Shown piece by piece: positions 1-11,563 of a stretch of 64,000 nt of DNA (position 1 is the first letter of the stretch; the number at the start of each line of letters is the position of its first letter). This DNA is from Dipteronia dyeriana. Lineage: Eukaryota > Streptophyta > Magnoliopsida > Sapindales > Sapindaceae. A program made the translations under genes and the position numbers. Location of the stretch: assembly GCA_032871835.1 (NCBI GenBank), contig CM065301.1:29396405-29460404 (forward strand), written 5' to 3'. The notes under the pieces were generated by a model. The model saw only the letters and a list, made by a program, of their open reading frames with translations, had not been told where the DNA came from and made no database searches.

Positions 1-1070
1 GAGATGTCTTGATAAGCTAGAAAAATAAATGAACATGACTGATAGTTCTACTTACCAATTAAAGAAGACCCATGATTTAAATGATGTTAGAGATGCAAGA
101 TGAAGATGAGTTTAAGGTTCGAAGAGTTAATGAAACTCAAATGGAGCTTTCTCTCTAATGACCCTCTCTTTCTCTCTCTAGCTTTTCTGTAAATACAATA
201 GAGGTAAGGTAGAAGAAGAGAAAGAGGGACATTTATAAGTGGGGAAAACGATCAGCAACAAAAAGATGAAACTACCCCCAAAACAGTGCAGTGCACGGGT
301 TGGAGACCCACACACTCACCTACCCATATGCCTATGCACCTGGACCATGAAAAACACCTAAGAGGACTTCATAGGTGATTGCACAGGTGACTACTTAGGT
401 TGTACCCGCTTACAGGGAATTCAGTACCCCAACCCGATTTTCAAGTGTCTTAAAACATGATCAAACGACATCCAAACCTTTCGTATAGTATACCGTTGAA
501 ATGGTTTGGAAGTCTACTTTCTACTCCAATTAACAAAACATGATTTAGATGATTGTATAAAGAGTTATGGTCAAATGAGTGGCCAAAAGTCAGATTTAGA
601 CAACAACAAAAATGGTCAAACTCATGGAAATGACCATGTGACCAAAGACCAAAGCAAGAGAAGAATGAGACATTCTCAAATGGTCACTCAGTGCGCTAAA
701 ACAAGCATACCAACATGCAAGCGCGGACACAACATAAAATCACAGTTAATTCTAGAAATGAAGTGCAAGTGTAATTATGAAATGAATGTACACAAGAGCA
801 ATAAGAAACAAATGCATGTTAATACAAATGCATGTAAATGTGTGTGTGTATGCAATAACAAATGCATGATGAAACAAAGCATGCTTGAACTGTGTGTGTG
901 CACATAAACTCTTCAAGAGGTAAGGTCAAGTGAATATACCTTTTGTTCTTAAAGTTTTGGAGATGCATGGAAGCTTGCCAACAAGGACCTAAGCTACCCA
1001 TTCCACAATCATCCCCAATGTGGTGTGGTTTGTCATGAAATAAGTAAATCATAAAATTGAGGTTCTTACA
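1..1070 (-). mobile_element. Element A, 3' LTR (partial, cut by window edge)
   Basis: This stretch matches 4740-5782 almost end to end at roughly 80-85 percent by eye, which makes the two a pair of long direct repeats. In minus orientation it begins with TGTAAGAACC at 1070, directly after a purine-rich tract, as a 3' LTR should. The rest of this LTR lies beyond position 1. Short TG runs near 840-900 correspond to the longer TG microsatellite in the partner LTR. The open frame at 506-907 has a close partner at 5222-5434 and is simply part of the repeat. Confidence 0.75.
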
Positions 1071-1082
1071 ATCTCCCCATTT
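1071..1082 (-). other. Polypurine tract of element A
   Basis: On the minus strand this reads AAATGGGGAGAT and abuts the TG start of the 3' LTR at 1070. That is the expected position and composition of the primer for plus-strand DNA synthesis. Confidence 0.65.
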
Positions 1083-2480
1083 GTCTATTTTATGACAAAT
1101 ACAAAAAGAGATACCTAATATTCTAAGTCTTCAAGACCTTTAATCTCTTCGTAGATCATCATACCTACACATAATAGCAAGAAAGCATTTTCCAAGAACA
1201 TATGTATGTGAGGTGAACAAACATAAAAAGTATTTGCACTCAATAAGGCAATATAAAGAAATGCATGTGCAATGCTCCCCCTAAATAGTTACTCTCTCTC
1301 TCTCAAGACTACTCCCTCAAAGCATAAACAATGTTCCCCTTACATCGCTCACGACTTCTACCCCTTTTTATCATGAGGTAGGTAAATGAGCTCCCTCTAT
1401 CGGGTTGTTTTAGCAAAAAGAGCTATTCGCACGAATACATTGCATAATCATATACACAAACTTTATGCAATTTAAATAACTGAGAGAGATTCAAGGAGTT
1501 TTATTTAAAAAAAAATGTGTGAAATTGTTGTTTTGCATGCAAGACCTATAGCAGCTAAATTCAAGCAATGGTATTTGGCAAAGCAAACATCAAAAATGGT
1601 TTCCAAAAAAATTCAAACGAATTTTATCCTTTTGTCATAAGCAAACATGATATAGTTTTTTGTAAAAATTTCAACACACAAACAACTATATAATTCCTTT
1701 AAGGCCAAACAAGACATAGATATAGAATCCTTATTGATTGAATGGATATGAAATCCTTGTTAGTTGTTGGCTTGTTCAAACCATTAACAAGAGAGAGATG
1801 ACTAATTTGGATATAAAATCCTTATTGATTGCATGGATACAATATCCTTATTGATTAGTCTTTTCATTTGCTTTCACACACATTTTGCACATAAGCAATT
1901 TTAAAAAATTCATGCATATCATTTTAAGCATTTCATAATTAAGTTAACGTGTCATGGAGATAAATTATAGGTCATTCAAATGTACTTCCCAATCAAATCT
2001 CCTAGTCTAAAAATGCATTGTTGAACTAAAATATGACATGGATTACAAGCAAAGCAATAATACACACTTATTAAAAAAATATACCATATAAGCATATATG
2101 AGCAACCAAGAATCTCAAGCAATTATCAAAAGAGCATAAAATTTATCAACTTTTTACACGTTGCAAATCATGCAAGTTCGCTCTCTTTGCTTTAGCTCCC
2201 TAAATGGGATCAATTCCAACCAAGTCAATGGGAAGCACGAGCCCATGTAGACCTACCAAGTTCAATGGACCTAGTTGCATCTACAGATGTCACACACTAA
2301 GGCAAATGGGTTCATTCTTTCTAACCCACCTTTTTATTTCTAGTGGTCATAGAAATGTTTCTAAAATCCCTTGGTTTATGCAAACTTGCTCTCTTTTTCA
2401 ACCTCTCTTCCTTTTATGCTCTCTAACCTATACCTCTTAATGTATTTAAAGCAATTTAGTCTTAAGGGACCAATCATACC
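1083..2480 (-). other. Non-coding 3' part of element A internal region
   Basis: There is no convincing coding sequence here. A short imperfect tandem motif, ATCCTTATTGATT with variants, recurs around 1720-1860. The segment lies between the gag remnant and the polypurine tract, where a complete copia element would carry protease, integrase, RT and RNase H. None of these domains is recognisable, so pol has been lost or was never present. Confidence 0.5.
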
Positions 2481-2499
2481 GTAAAAATAACAAGTAGGT

Positions 2500-3600
2500 A
2501 CAAAGGAAGAAATTATACCATTGCATTGTGATCTCATCGAAGCATTTCCATGTTAATGAGGTTGTCTTTGATGGTGCACCGGTTGGCTTCTTCTTAGATC
2601 TTGAGACGATTGGTGGCACATTTCTGGTCTTGCTTGTTAAGGTGGTTGTGCCGGTTGATCTTGCTCCTTGGTTGGTCATTCTTCTTATGATCACTTATCT
2701 TCCTCCTAGTTGCATTATTGGAGGAGGTGATTGACTTCTCAAGGACTTGTCCTTTCTTATTGGATTGCCTAGGCTTTGGTTGAGTTGCTAAGGCTTGTGT
2801 GGACTTTTCTTGAGTGAAAGGTTGCTTGGATGAAGCTTGACTCTTGCCTTGAGCTTGAGGTTGTTTGAACTTGGCATTCTTTAATTCATCAAGGCACATC
2901 ATCTCTCTTTCCTTTACAATCTTCAAGGTTTGTTCTTTATTGGCAAGCTCATCCTTTTTTGCCTTCATCAGTTGGTGGCAATCTTCAATCTCCTTCTTAT
3001 AATTGGACACATCAATTTTGTCCATCATTAAAGAGTCATCAATGAAGGTCTTCATCTTTATGATCTTTAATTTGGAGGTAAGAACGGAGATGTCTTTCAT
3101 TTGCTCATTTTTGATATTTTTGTACCGATAAAGTTGATTTTGAAAATTTTACTTGCTTTCTTCAAGGGTACAGATCTTTACCTCCAAGGAAATCTTCCAC
3201 AATCATAAAGTTTCATTCTCCTTGGAGAGCTCTTCATTTTACTTTAAGACTTTAAGAAGGATCACTTGACAATCATCAATTGAGTCGATTTCCTCATTAA
3301 GGTATTTGCCTTGGTCACTTGTTGCCACACCAACTCTTTCATTTATATTAGAGTCAAGGTTCAAGACCATGCTGCCTTCATCAAATTCTTCCACATAGAA
3401 AGCTCCACAGGCCGTGAAGTTAAGCACATGTTCTTCACCTTTGGAAGATTCCTCTTCACTCTTCCTGAACAAGGTTTTCTTCTTTACCTCATTTTCTTTG
3501 GAGTTTATTCTCTTCTCCTGCTTCACTTTGAAGGTCATATTCTTCTTGTGAGATTTATGAATCTCTTAAATCTCTCCACCATAAGAGTCATCTCCTCATC
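2500..3600 (-). pseudogene. Element A gag-like remnant with coiled coil (copia type)
   Basis: Two minus-strand frames, 3538-3239 and 3100-2594, read in the same direction downstream of the primer binding site. The first is charged and acidic, with runs such as KVKQEK and EESSKGEE. The second has a heptad-like segment (KKEIEDCHQLMKAKKDELANK) followed by a basic Lys/Gln/Ser-rich tail. This composition resembles the C-terminal part of gag in large plant copia elements. The CCHC zinc knuckle is not visible and the frames are broken between 3100 and 3239. The position after the primer site supports gag; the family call rests on composition and context, so it is tentative. Confidence 0.45.
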
Positions 3601-3765
3601 GGAGTCACTTTCCTCCCTCCAACTTTAGTGGTCAAATCTCCCTCTAACTTCTCAATGTTATAGTATTTAATGAATTAGATGAATGTAAATGAATGCAACA
3701 ATCAAGATTCACAAAAATGCAAGACACACAAACGAGAGCAAGGATCACATAAGTATGTCTGGGAA

Positions 3766-3780
3766 CCCGCTCTAATACCA
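3766..3780 (-). other. Primer binding site of element A
   Basis: The minus strand reads TGGTATTAGAGCGGG two bases after the LTR end. This is a one-base variant of the TGGTATCAGAGC site, complementary to initiator methionine tRNA, that plant copia elements use. It fixes the orientation of element A as minus. Confidence 0.8.
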
Positions 3781-5551
3781 ATTGAAAATTCCCTTAAGAT
3801 ATGTGTCAAAAACTACCTATAGGGGGGAGGGTGAATAGGTTTTAGTCAAGTCAATTACCAATTTTTCTTGATTAGTCAATATTAAAGATTCACCCAACAA
3901 ACAAATATGTAAAGTGTGGAAATATAAATAACACATGATATATACGTGGAAACCCTCCAAATGGTAAAAAACCACGGGCGATTCTGATAGCCACACACGA
4001 TCACAAAAATCCAATATATGAATAAAATGTTGCACCCTCAAGTAATACTCAGACTCTCACTCTCGACAACCTCAGGCTGTAGACATTACCACTCGTAACT
4101 ATTGGTTCAATTCATAATGATATCCCCCAATCCACTACTCTTGGTATGAGTACCTCCCGCTCTACCCCTCGGGCTTTTTACAGTGGCACTTGACCAATTG
4201 CTTGCCAACCCAATCTTGGTTGCAAGACTTGACTTGCTTATGCAACTTCACTTAGAAGCCAAAAGACTTTGACTCAATGAAGAGTATAAAGGTCTAAGTG
4301 AATGCTCAATTGCAGTAATGTGCAAGACCACACACAAAATGCTTAACTAGATGTTATAATGCAATTAAACAACTTAGTTATCAAATAATGCATACATGCC
4401 CATACATAAGGACTCAGTTAGATGTATAGATAAATCTAACAACCTAATTGTCAACTAAAGTTTAACCAACACAAAATTGTCACAATACAAAACCAAGGGC
4501 AATCAATATGCAATCAAGAAACACAATTAATGAGGCTTACATAGAAATATTCATTAATTAGACTAGATGCATAAGGCCATCCTAATCATCAATTAAGCAT
4601 ACTTGAACATATATGGATTAGCTATTTAGGCATGATAGACTTAATGATGCAATCTATCACAATAAAAACTCCAAACATATCATAACTTCAAAAGACATAC
4701 AATAAATATATGAAGATTTGCTAACCTAAGCAATAAATGAGATGTCTTGATAAGCTAGAACAATAAATGAATAGGAATGATAGTTTTACTTAGCAATTTA
4801 AGAAGACCCATGCTTTAAATTATGCTAGAGATGCAAGATAAAGATGGGTTTGCGGTTTGGAGATTAATAAAACTCAGATGGAGCTTTCTCTCTCAAGACT
4901 CTCTATTTCTTTCTCTAGAGTTTCTGTAAATGTAAGAGAGGTGAGGTAGAAAAAAGAGAAAGAGTGACATTTATAGGTAGGGAAAACGATCAACAATGAA
5001 AAGATGAAATTTCCTCTAAAATAGCGTAATGCATGGATAGGAGATTCACACACTCACCCCGTTCAAGGGATAATGAAAAACACCTGAGATTACTTCACAG
5101 GTGATTGCACGGGTCTCAGATCCGTAAATTGGGAATTCAGCACCCCAGCCTAATTTTCAAGTGTCTTAAAATATGACCAAACGACAACCAAAACTTTTGT
5201 ATAATATATCGTTGGAAAGGTATGGAAGTGTACTTTCTACTTCAATTAACAAAAAATGATTTGGATGATTATAGAAAGGGTTACAGTCAAATGAGTGACA
5301 AAAGGTCAGACTTGGATAACAATAAAAATGCCCAAATTCAAGGAAAAAACCATGTGACCAAAGACCAAAGAAAGAGAAAAATGAGAGCTTCTCAAATGGT
5401 CACTAATCATGCTAAAACAAACACACCATCTTGAAAGCGCAGACACAACACAAAACCACAATTAAATCTATAAATGAAGTTCAAGTATGACTATGAAATG
5501 AATGCACACAAGAGCAATAAGAAACAAATTCATGTCAATACAAATGCATTT

Positions 5552-5553
<2 letters not shown>

Positions 5554-5582
<29 letters not shown>
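5554..5582 (+). repeat. (TG)n microsatellite
   Basis: About fourteen TG units lie inside the element A 5' LTR. The matching part of the 3' LTR, near 840-900, has only short interrupted TG runs, so the tract expanded after insertion. Confidence 0.9.
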
Positions 5583-5777
5583 CATGTGTGCAACAACAAA
5601 TGCATGATGAAACAAAGCATGTATGAAGTATGCATGTGCACCTAAACTCTTCAAGAGGCAAAGTCAAGTGAACATACCTTTTGCCCCTGAAGTTTTGGAG
5701 ATGCTTGGAAGCTTGCCAATAGGGACCTAACCTACCCATTACACAATTATCTCTACTGTGGTGTGGTTTGTCATGAA

Positions 5778-5782
5778 ATAAG
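5778..5782 (+). repeat. 5-bp target-site duplication of element B, left copy
   Basis: ATAAG occurs here and again at 29793-29797, flanking the two outer ends of element B exactly where the element A LTR is interrupted. Confidence 0.7.
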
Positions 5783-6849
5783 CTTTTAACAACCATTTTT
5801 GGAAAAGGGTCAAAGAAAAATTTTCCACTCAGTTAGAGCCTGGTAAAGTGCACCTCCAAGCACTAGGTAGGCCCTAGGCACAGCGGTTTATCTCCCAGTA
5901 CAATTTCCAACACGACCCAGGGATCTCAACATCGATGTAAGAGCATGACGAAGTTCCTACACCCCTACGGACCCCCCCGCTGGTATCTAGGCACCACGAC
6001 AATGATTTTCACTCCTGTCAAGGTACGTATTCTGCCTTTCAAGCATGGAGGAAGGTGCATGCAAAGCACCTAGAAGATCGTGAAGCTCCAACAAGATCAA
6101 CCAAGCATCTCGCCACCAGAATGGTACCCCGAGGTACCCTGCCATCTCCTTCGGTCAAGTGCCACTCACCAGGATCATACCTCGGGGTGCCCCATCAAAA
6201 CACTAGAGCCCCGAGGTACCCTACTATGCCACCATGTTGAGGTTCTGAGGTGATACACCATCAACAGATGACATCGGATTATTCGCCAAACACTGTGGAT
6301 GAACTCCATATGTACACCGTTATAATTGAAGAGTTTAAAATGAAAACAATCACCATTTTTCCTCCAAGGTATTCTTTGCCTATTCTCTATGATCAATGAC
6401 ATTAAACATAAAATCCCATCAGATGGTGAAGGAGGATCAATCCATTGACCTCCGACTTGTTCGCCAAGAGAAAACCCTAGACTTCATGTATAAATAGGTG
6501 GAGAATATCAAGAGGAAAAAAGGGGGAGGAAAAAATACCTTAAGAGCCATCGCCGTTGTGAGTAGTATTCACTTATCAATCGAAATGAGTTCACCATCTC
6601 CATTCATATGAGCGAAATATAGAGAGAGTGATTGAGTGTCCCATTTTGTTGTACCATAATTGTATCTTGATTTATTGATAATAAAAAATACATTGCTTAG
6701 TCCACCATTTCATTTATTCTTATTTTTCTTATTAAACTTACACGTGCATCTGGTACCGAAGGTATCTAACCCCGACTGTGATCTACCAGAGTAGCGGTCC
6801 TAAGGGTGTTAACTGAAATTCTTCACCCTAAGTGAATTTTTGGCTAACA
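5783..6849 (+). mobile_element. Element B 5' LTR
   Basis: It aligns along its length with 28719-29792. It contains a TATA-like GTATAAATAGG near 6488 and an AATAAAA-type signal near 6685, the expected promoter and poly(A) elements. It ends in GGCTAACA at 6849. The first bases, CTTTTAAC, do not show the usual TG, so the start is set from the TSD. Confidence 0.8.
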
Positions 6850-7580
6850 CTTTCTGATGCCTTCTTTGGGAAGAAAAGCCCACACCCTTTTTAAAAACAC
6901 GTGTTTAAGTTTTCCTTTGCATATACAATTATGCCTTGAAGCTTCTATCCTCCCAAAAATAGCCCGAGGTATTCGAGCACCAATCCCCAGTTTCCACTCG
7001 GAAGGCTTGAAAGAAAGGCAAGAGATCGAAGCACCCAGATCCTACTCTAGTGCCAGTTAATACCGTTCAAGCTCTAGCTCCCCTGGTAATAGGCCAAGCC
7101 ATTCTTGATCAACAAGCTGCTACTTTCGTTTAAAGTATTCGTCAGTAACTGGTTGTAGAGGGAATCAGCCATTAACCAGTAAGACCAAATGTTCATGAGC
7201 AGCCCAACTGGCTAAGGGCCAAGAACACTGTTTTCGATAGATTAGGGCTGCCACCACTGATACCAGTCAGTGATAGGTTAGGGCCCCTGCCCTAAATTCC
7301 GGTGTCGATTAGGGCCCATGCCCCCATATTCACGTGGACTAACTAGTTACCTACCCTGACAGATGAAATCACCCATTGATATAGCGCCAAGGAGGCCCAG
7401 CCACCAAGCACAACCATTGGACACCAGAAGGGAGCCCCGAGCTAATGCATAAGGTAACATAAAAAGTCACCGGGAAAACCCCTCCTAAGAGGACAATCAA
7501 GGTGGGGATTCTATCTTGTCATAAGGATCGGACAATGAGAGCTCCGAGGTTGAGTCTAAGAACGTTAAAAATAAATGTCT
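6850..7580 (+). other. Element B leader between LTR and gag
   Basis: This is untranslated leader and the extreme 5' part of gag. No canonical gypsy primer binding site is obvious after 6849. The small frame at 6857-7060 has no recognisable domain. Confidence 0.4.
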
Positions 7581-7584
7581 GCGA

Positions 7585-8760
7585 GATCAGCTAGCACAGA
7601 TACAGAATGAGATCCAGGAGTTGAGGATGGGTAAGGATAAGGAAAATCGAAAGAACCCCTTGGGCGAGATGAATTCCCCCTTCTCCCAGAGGATTAGGGA
7701 AGCAAAGCTTCACAAAAATTTAAAATACCGACAGATAAGTTTTCTAGAACCGAAGACTCTCTTAGCCACTTGGAAAGCTACGTCCAACAGATGGAGGTCC
7801 AGAATATGACTAGAGCTGTTATATGCAGAATGTTCCCGACTACGCTAACTGATTATACCAAGACTTGGTTCAGAAAGCTAATAATAGGCAACGTAGATAG
7901 CTTCACCAAACTATCTAGCGACTTCTGCTCGTAGTTCCAAGGGGTCAAGTTGCGAACCAAATACCAGATCCATCTGCTGTATGTGATCCAAAAGTAGGGG
8001 GAAACACTTAGGTCCTACGTGGAAAGGTTCTATAAATAGGTGATCCAGATGGGAGTCTTAGCTGAAAAGAAGACCTTGGCCAACTTTCGTAGGGAACCAT
8101 AGGGTGGGCAGGCTATTCCGGTCGTTCGCCAAACACCCTCTAGAGACCTATCATAAGGTCTATGATAGAGCCCTTGAGTAGGTTGGGATAGACGAGCAGC
8201 TAATTGTCAAAATCGAGAACGATGATATGAGGACCACCAAGCGCCAAAAGAAATAGGCACCCAAAACTACATTAGCCTTGAAAGCACATAATAGACCTCC
8301 AGTCGGTATATGTATCGCCCAACACTTGTTCAACCCTAGCGGGAGTGGTACCTAGCAAGGTGGACTCCACATTGAGCATCACCACCACCATAAGTCATAG
8401 CCCCTATAGCCTAGGATGAGAAGGGTTACAACCACTACACCCCACTAAATGCATCCTGCGAGAAGATTTACCTCGCCATCCATGATAAGAGACTACTCAG
8501 AAAACCTAGTCCCATGAAAGCACTTGTGGATATAAGGAACCGGTACAAGTATTGTGATTTTCTTGAGGATGCAGGGCACAACACCTAAGAGTGCTTCAGT
8601 TTGTACAATCAGATCGAAGCGCTGGTATGAGGTTGCTGCTTGATGGAATTCTTCCACTAGGTTAGCGACAGTATCCACATGGGAAATGAGGTACAGACAG
8701 AGATCGGAAACCATGTAGAGAAGTGGAAATGAGAGTAGAAGAACCTGATGTAACAAATCC
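7585..8760 (+). pseudogene. Element B gag
   Basis: This encodes the capsid/nucleocapsid polyprotein of a Tat-type gypsy element. The start of the conserved gag domain is recognisable around 7675 (PFSQRIREAKL), followed in another frame by a stretch containing CRMFPTTL near 7828. A zinc-knuckle-like segment around 8550-8600 has KYCDFLEDAGH, then an in-frame stop, then ECF; the usual histidine after C-x-x is a leucine. A GGPTM motif typical of the gag-protease junction follows near 8782. There are at least ten stops and frameshifts. Many stops are TAG where family members carry Gln, as in QK-stop-GET near 7996. Confidence 0.75.
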
Positions 8761-8879
8761 AGGTCATACAGACTATCAGTGGAGGCCCCACCATGGTAGG
8801 AACCTCTAAAAACTCTAGAAAGAACCACACCAGGAAGGTTAGGGGATTTTCAAGGTCTATAGGAGCTTCATGGGGACCT

Positions 8880-9243
8880 TCCAGTATGTTCAAATCATTT
8901 TCACTGAAGCCGATGTATACAACAACGTTTAGCCGCATGATAATTCCATGGTGGTCACGGTGTAGATCACCAATTTTTTGGTCAACTGCGTGTTGGTTGA
9001 CACAGGTAGCAACGTGGACATCTTATTCAAAGGCACCCTAGAGAAGCTCAACTTGAAGCGGTGGTGCTACATCAATTGTACCACCCCATGTACGACTTCA
9101 CCGGGGAATCGATTATGCCTGTGGGATCAAAGATTTTGCCAGTGATCGTTAGGACTGCACCTCTTCACCTGAACATCATGATGGACTTTGTTGTGGTTGA
9201 CACCCCATCGGCCTATAATGCCATTTTAGGAAGACCTTCCTGA
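8880..9243 (+). pseudogene. Element B aspartic protease
   Basis: This is the retroviral-type aspartic protease that would cleave the gag-pol polyprotein. The active-site motif DTGSNVDILF is intact near 8998-9030. The downstream flap-to-C-terminal part, ending VVDTPSAYNAILGRPS, is read in the 9061-9243 frame. A frameshift near 9055 separates the two halves. The C-terminal signature is characteristic of Tat-clade proteases. Confidence 0.8.
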
Positions 9244-9453
9244 TCAGCTCTCAAATGGGTATTATTTATCTACTACGATGTCCTGAAGTTTTTGGTACTG
9301 AACGAGGTAAGAGAGGTGCTTAGAGATCAGCAGGCCACCCATAAGTGTTATGCAGTATCTACAAATCCCACCGCACTAGCAAAGCAATATGCGTAAGTAG
9401 CCATGGTATAGGGACAAGAGTCGTCAGAGATAGACCCTGAGGTCCCGGGAACT

Positions 9454-10800
9454 GTGAAAGAATTAATAGGTGAACCAGAGAATGACGTCCAGGATGAGGA
9501 CGAAGTGGAAGAAGATTGGGGGTTGGTCATTGGTCACCATGTAGATGAATTAGAAGAAATCCCCATCAAAGGAGATGACCCGACCATGGTAGTCAAGATT
9601 GGAACCACTTTGGAACCTAGAGTAAAAGAAGTCTTGATCGAGCTCTTCCAGGAATATAGTGACATGTTCGCCTAGGGCCATGACGATATGCAAGGAATCC
9701 CTATCTCCTTGGTAGTTCACAAGCAGGTCAAGCAAAAGAGGCGACACTTCAACGTCGAGAGAAATGCAACCATACAAGAGGAGGTCGAAAAATTGATAAA
9801 AACCGGTTTCATTAGGGAATCGTGATATCCTGATTGGATCGTAAATGTGGTCATGGTCACTAAAGCAAACGGGAAGTGATGTATGTGCATTGATTACACT
9901 AACCTAAACCATGCCAGCCCGAAGGATAGTTTTCCCTTCCTAAAATCAACCGGTTAGTGGAATTTATCATGGAAAACAAGCTCCTAAACTTTAAGGACAT
10001 TTTTTCGGGGTACAACCAGATCATGACGCGTCCGTAGACCAGAACAATACCAATTTCATCACCGGACGAGTCCTTTACTGCTACAAGGTGATGCCCTTTA
10101 GTCTCAAAAGTGTTTGAGCCATCTATCAATGTCTAGTTAACCGGTTGTTCAAACTAGAGATAGAAAGGTTAATGGAAGTATATATTAATGATATGATCAG
10201 GAGGTATATATTGATGATATGATCACCAAATCCCAGAAAGTGGAGGAGCATTAAGACCATCTCCACCGAGCTTTACAAATTTTAAGAGAAAACCAAATGA
10301 GGCTGAACCCCGCCAAATGTGCATTCGGGGTAACCGTAGGAAAGTTCCTCGAGTTCATGGTTTATGAGAAAGGTATTAAGGCTAACCCGAAGAAGATCCG
10401 AGCTATACTGGACCTAGAATCCCTTACCTCGCTCAAGTAGGTGCATGCGTTAACTGGTCGTGTGGCCATGCTCAATTGGTTCATTTCATGACCTACAGAT
10501 AAATGCATTCCTTTCTTTAAGGTGATCAAATAGGGAAGGAATACGAAATGGGACCAGGACATTGACTAGGCCTTCCAATCCCTTAAGGCCTATCTATCCA
10601 ACTCGTCGTTGCTAGTCAAGCCAGACCCCGAAGAAGAGCTGCAAATTTATTTGGCTATGTCCAAGACAGATATAAATGGGGCTTTGGTTATAGAATGTTG
10701 GGATGGGGTCCAGCTGCCTATCTACAATTTGAGTCATGCATTAACTAAGCCCGAGAAAAATTACGTCCTCCTCGCGAAGCTTACCTTCGCCTAAGTGACC
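9454..10800 (+). pseudogene. Element B reverse transcriptase and first RNase H
   Basis: This encodes an RNA-directed DNA polymerase with its RNase H. An acidic linker and the RT N-terminus (LIELFQEYSDMFA) come first, then a TAG at 9673 where the family usually has Trp. RT motifs visible in shifting frames include CIDYTNLN near 9885, VMPFSLKS near 10095 and the YxDD catalytic box near 10180-10220, which is present twice because of a local duplication. NPAKCAFGV follows near 10310. The RNase H part includes LSHALTKPEKNY near 10730. Stops such as TGA at 9822 and 9877 fit loss of Arg and Trp codons. Confidence 0.8.
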
Positions 10801-10974
10801 TCAAAGAGGAAACCTTGCCCCTACTTCCAGGTGCATACAGTAGCGATAGTGACTAATCAACCTTTCCATCAATTCTTATAGAGGCCGGATGTGTCTAGAG
10901 GGTTAGTAATTTGGGCCCTTGAGCTCACTCAATTAGACTTGAAGTATAAAGCAATAACCACCATCAAAGCTTAG

Positions 10975-11400
10975 GCGCTAGCAGACTTCGTTCCTTGGAT
11001 CCTTTTCACCGATGGGGTATCTGGATAAGTTAGAGGAGTGGTAGGTATTATCATAATAGATCCAAGAAAAGCAGAATATTGCCACAACCTCACGTTTGAG
11101 TTTAAGACTACAAACAATGAGGCTGAATACGAAGCCCTCCTAGTAGAAATGAGGATAGCCCTCAAGCTCAGGGTAGACTACTTTCACGTCTAGAGCGATT
11201 CCAAGCTCGTCGTCAACCAGGTCACCAGTTTAAACCAGGCTAAGAGGGATAACATGACCGCCTATATCAAACAAATCCAACAGCTCAAGAGCCAACTTAC
11301 AGGATTCAAGATTGAGCAGATCCCAAGACAACAGAACCTTAGGGCAGACATCTTAGCAAAGATAGCTGCTAATGGGAGGACAAGCTCTAATAAATGGAGT
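10975..11400 (+). pseudogene. Element B second RNase H domain (archaeal-type RNase H)
   Basis: FTDGVSG near 11008, TNNEAEYEALL near 11110 and SDSKLVVNQV near 11196 supply the Asp-Glu-Asp pattern of RNase H. It lies downstream of the RT-linked RNase H. A second, archaeal-type RNase H between RT and integrase is known in the Tat lineage. Stops fall at 11026 and 11191; the second is a TAG where relatives have a polar residue such as Gln. Confidence 0.75.
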
Positions 11401-11520
11401 ACCCCTCCAGGTGGTCTCCCAGCCCGCATAGCAGTAGAGAAGGAAGTCTATCCGGTTGATCGACCCCACAACCACTTACCTCTAAGAGGGAAAGCTTCCA
11501 GAAGATCCCGACCAAGCTCG

Positions 11521-11563
11521 TAAAGTTAAAAGGATCTCTGTTGGCTATTGCCTAGTAGACGGG
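11521..11563 (+). pseudogene. Element B integrase, N-terminal fragment before element C
   Basis: A short stretch encoding CLVDG just before element C corresponds to the linker that precedes the integrase zinc-binding domain in Tat elements. The same reading frame resumes at 21267 after element C and one copy of the TSD are removed. This marks the exact insertion point. Confidence 0.7.

Larger units (their letters stand above)
3783..5782 (-). mobile_element. Element A, 5' LTR (main part)
   Basis: This LTR runs from the CA end next to the primer site (plus-strand TG at 3783) to 5782, where element B has been inserted. The last 30 bases of the same LTR are found 24 kb away at 29793-29822. Rejoined length would be about 2030 bp. 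It shares its outer half with 1-1070. A TG microsatellite lies at 5554-5582. Confidence 0.75.

Noticed and set aside
9348..9777. Minus-strand frames opposite element B pol
   Set aside because: Shadow frames of the RT/protease linker; the real coding signal is on the plus strand.
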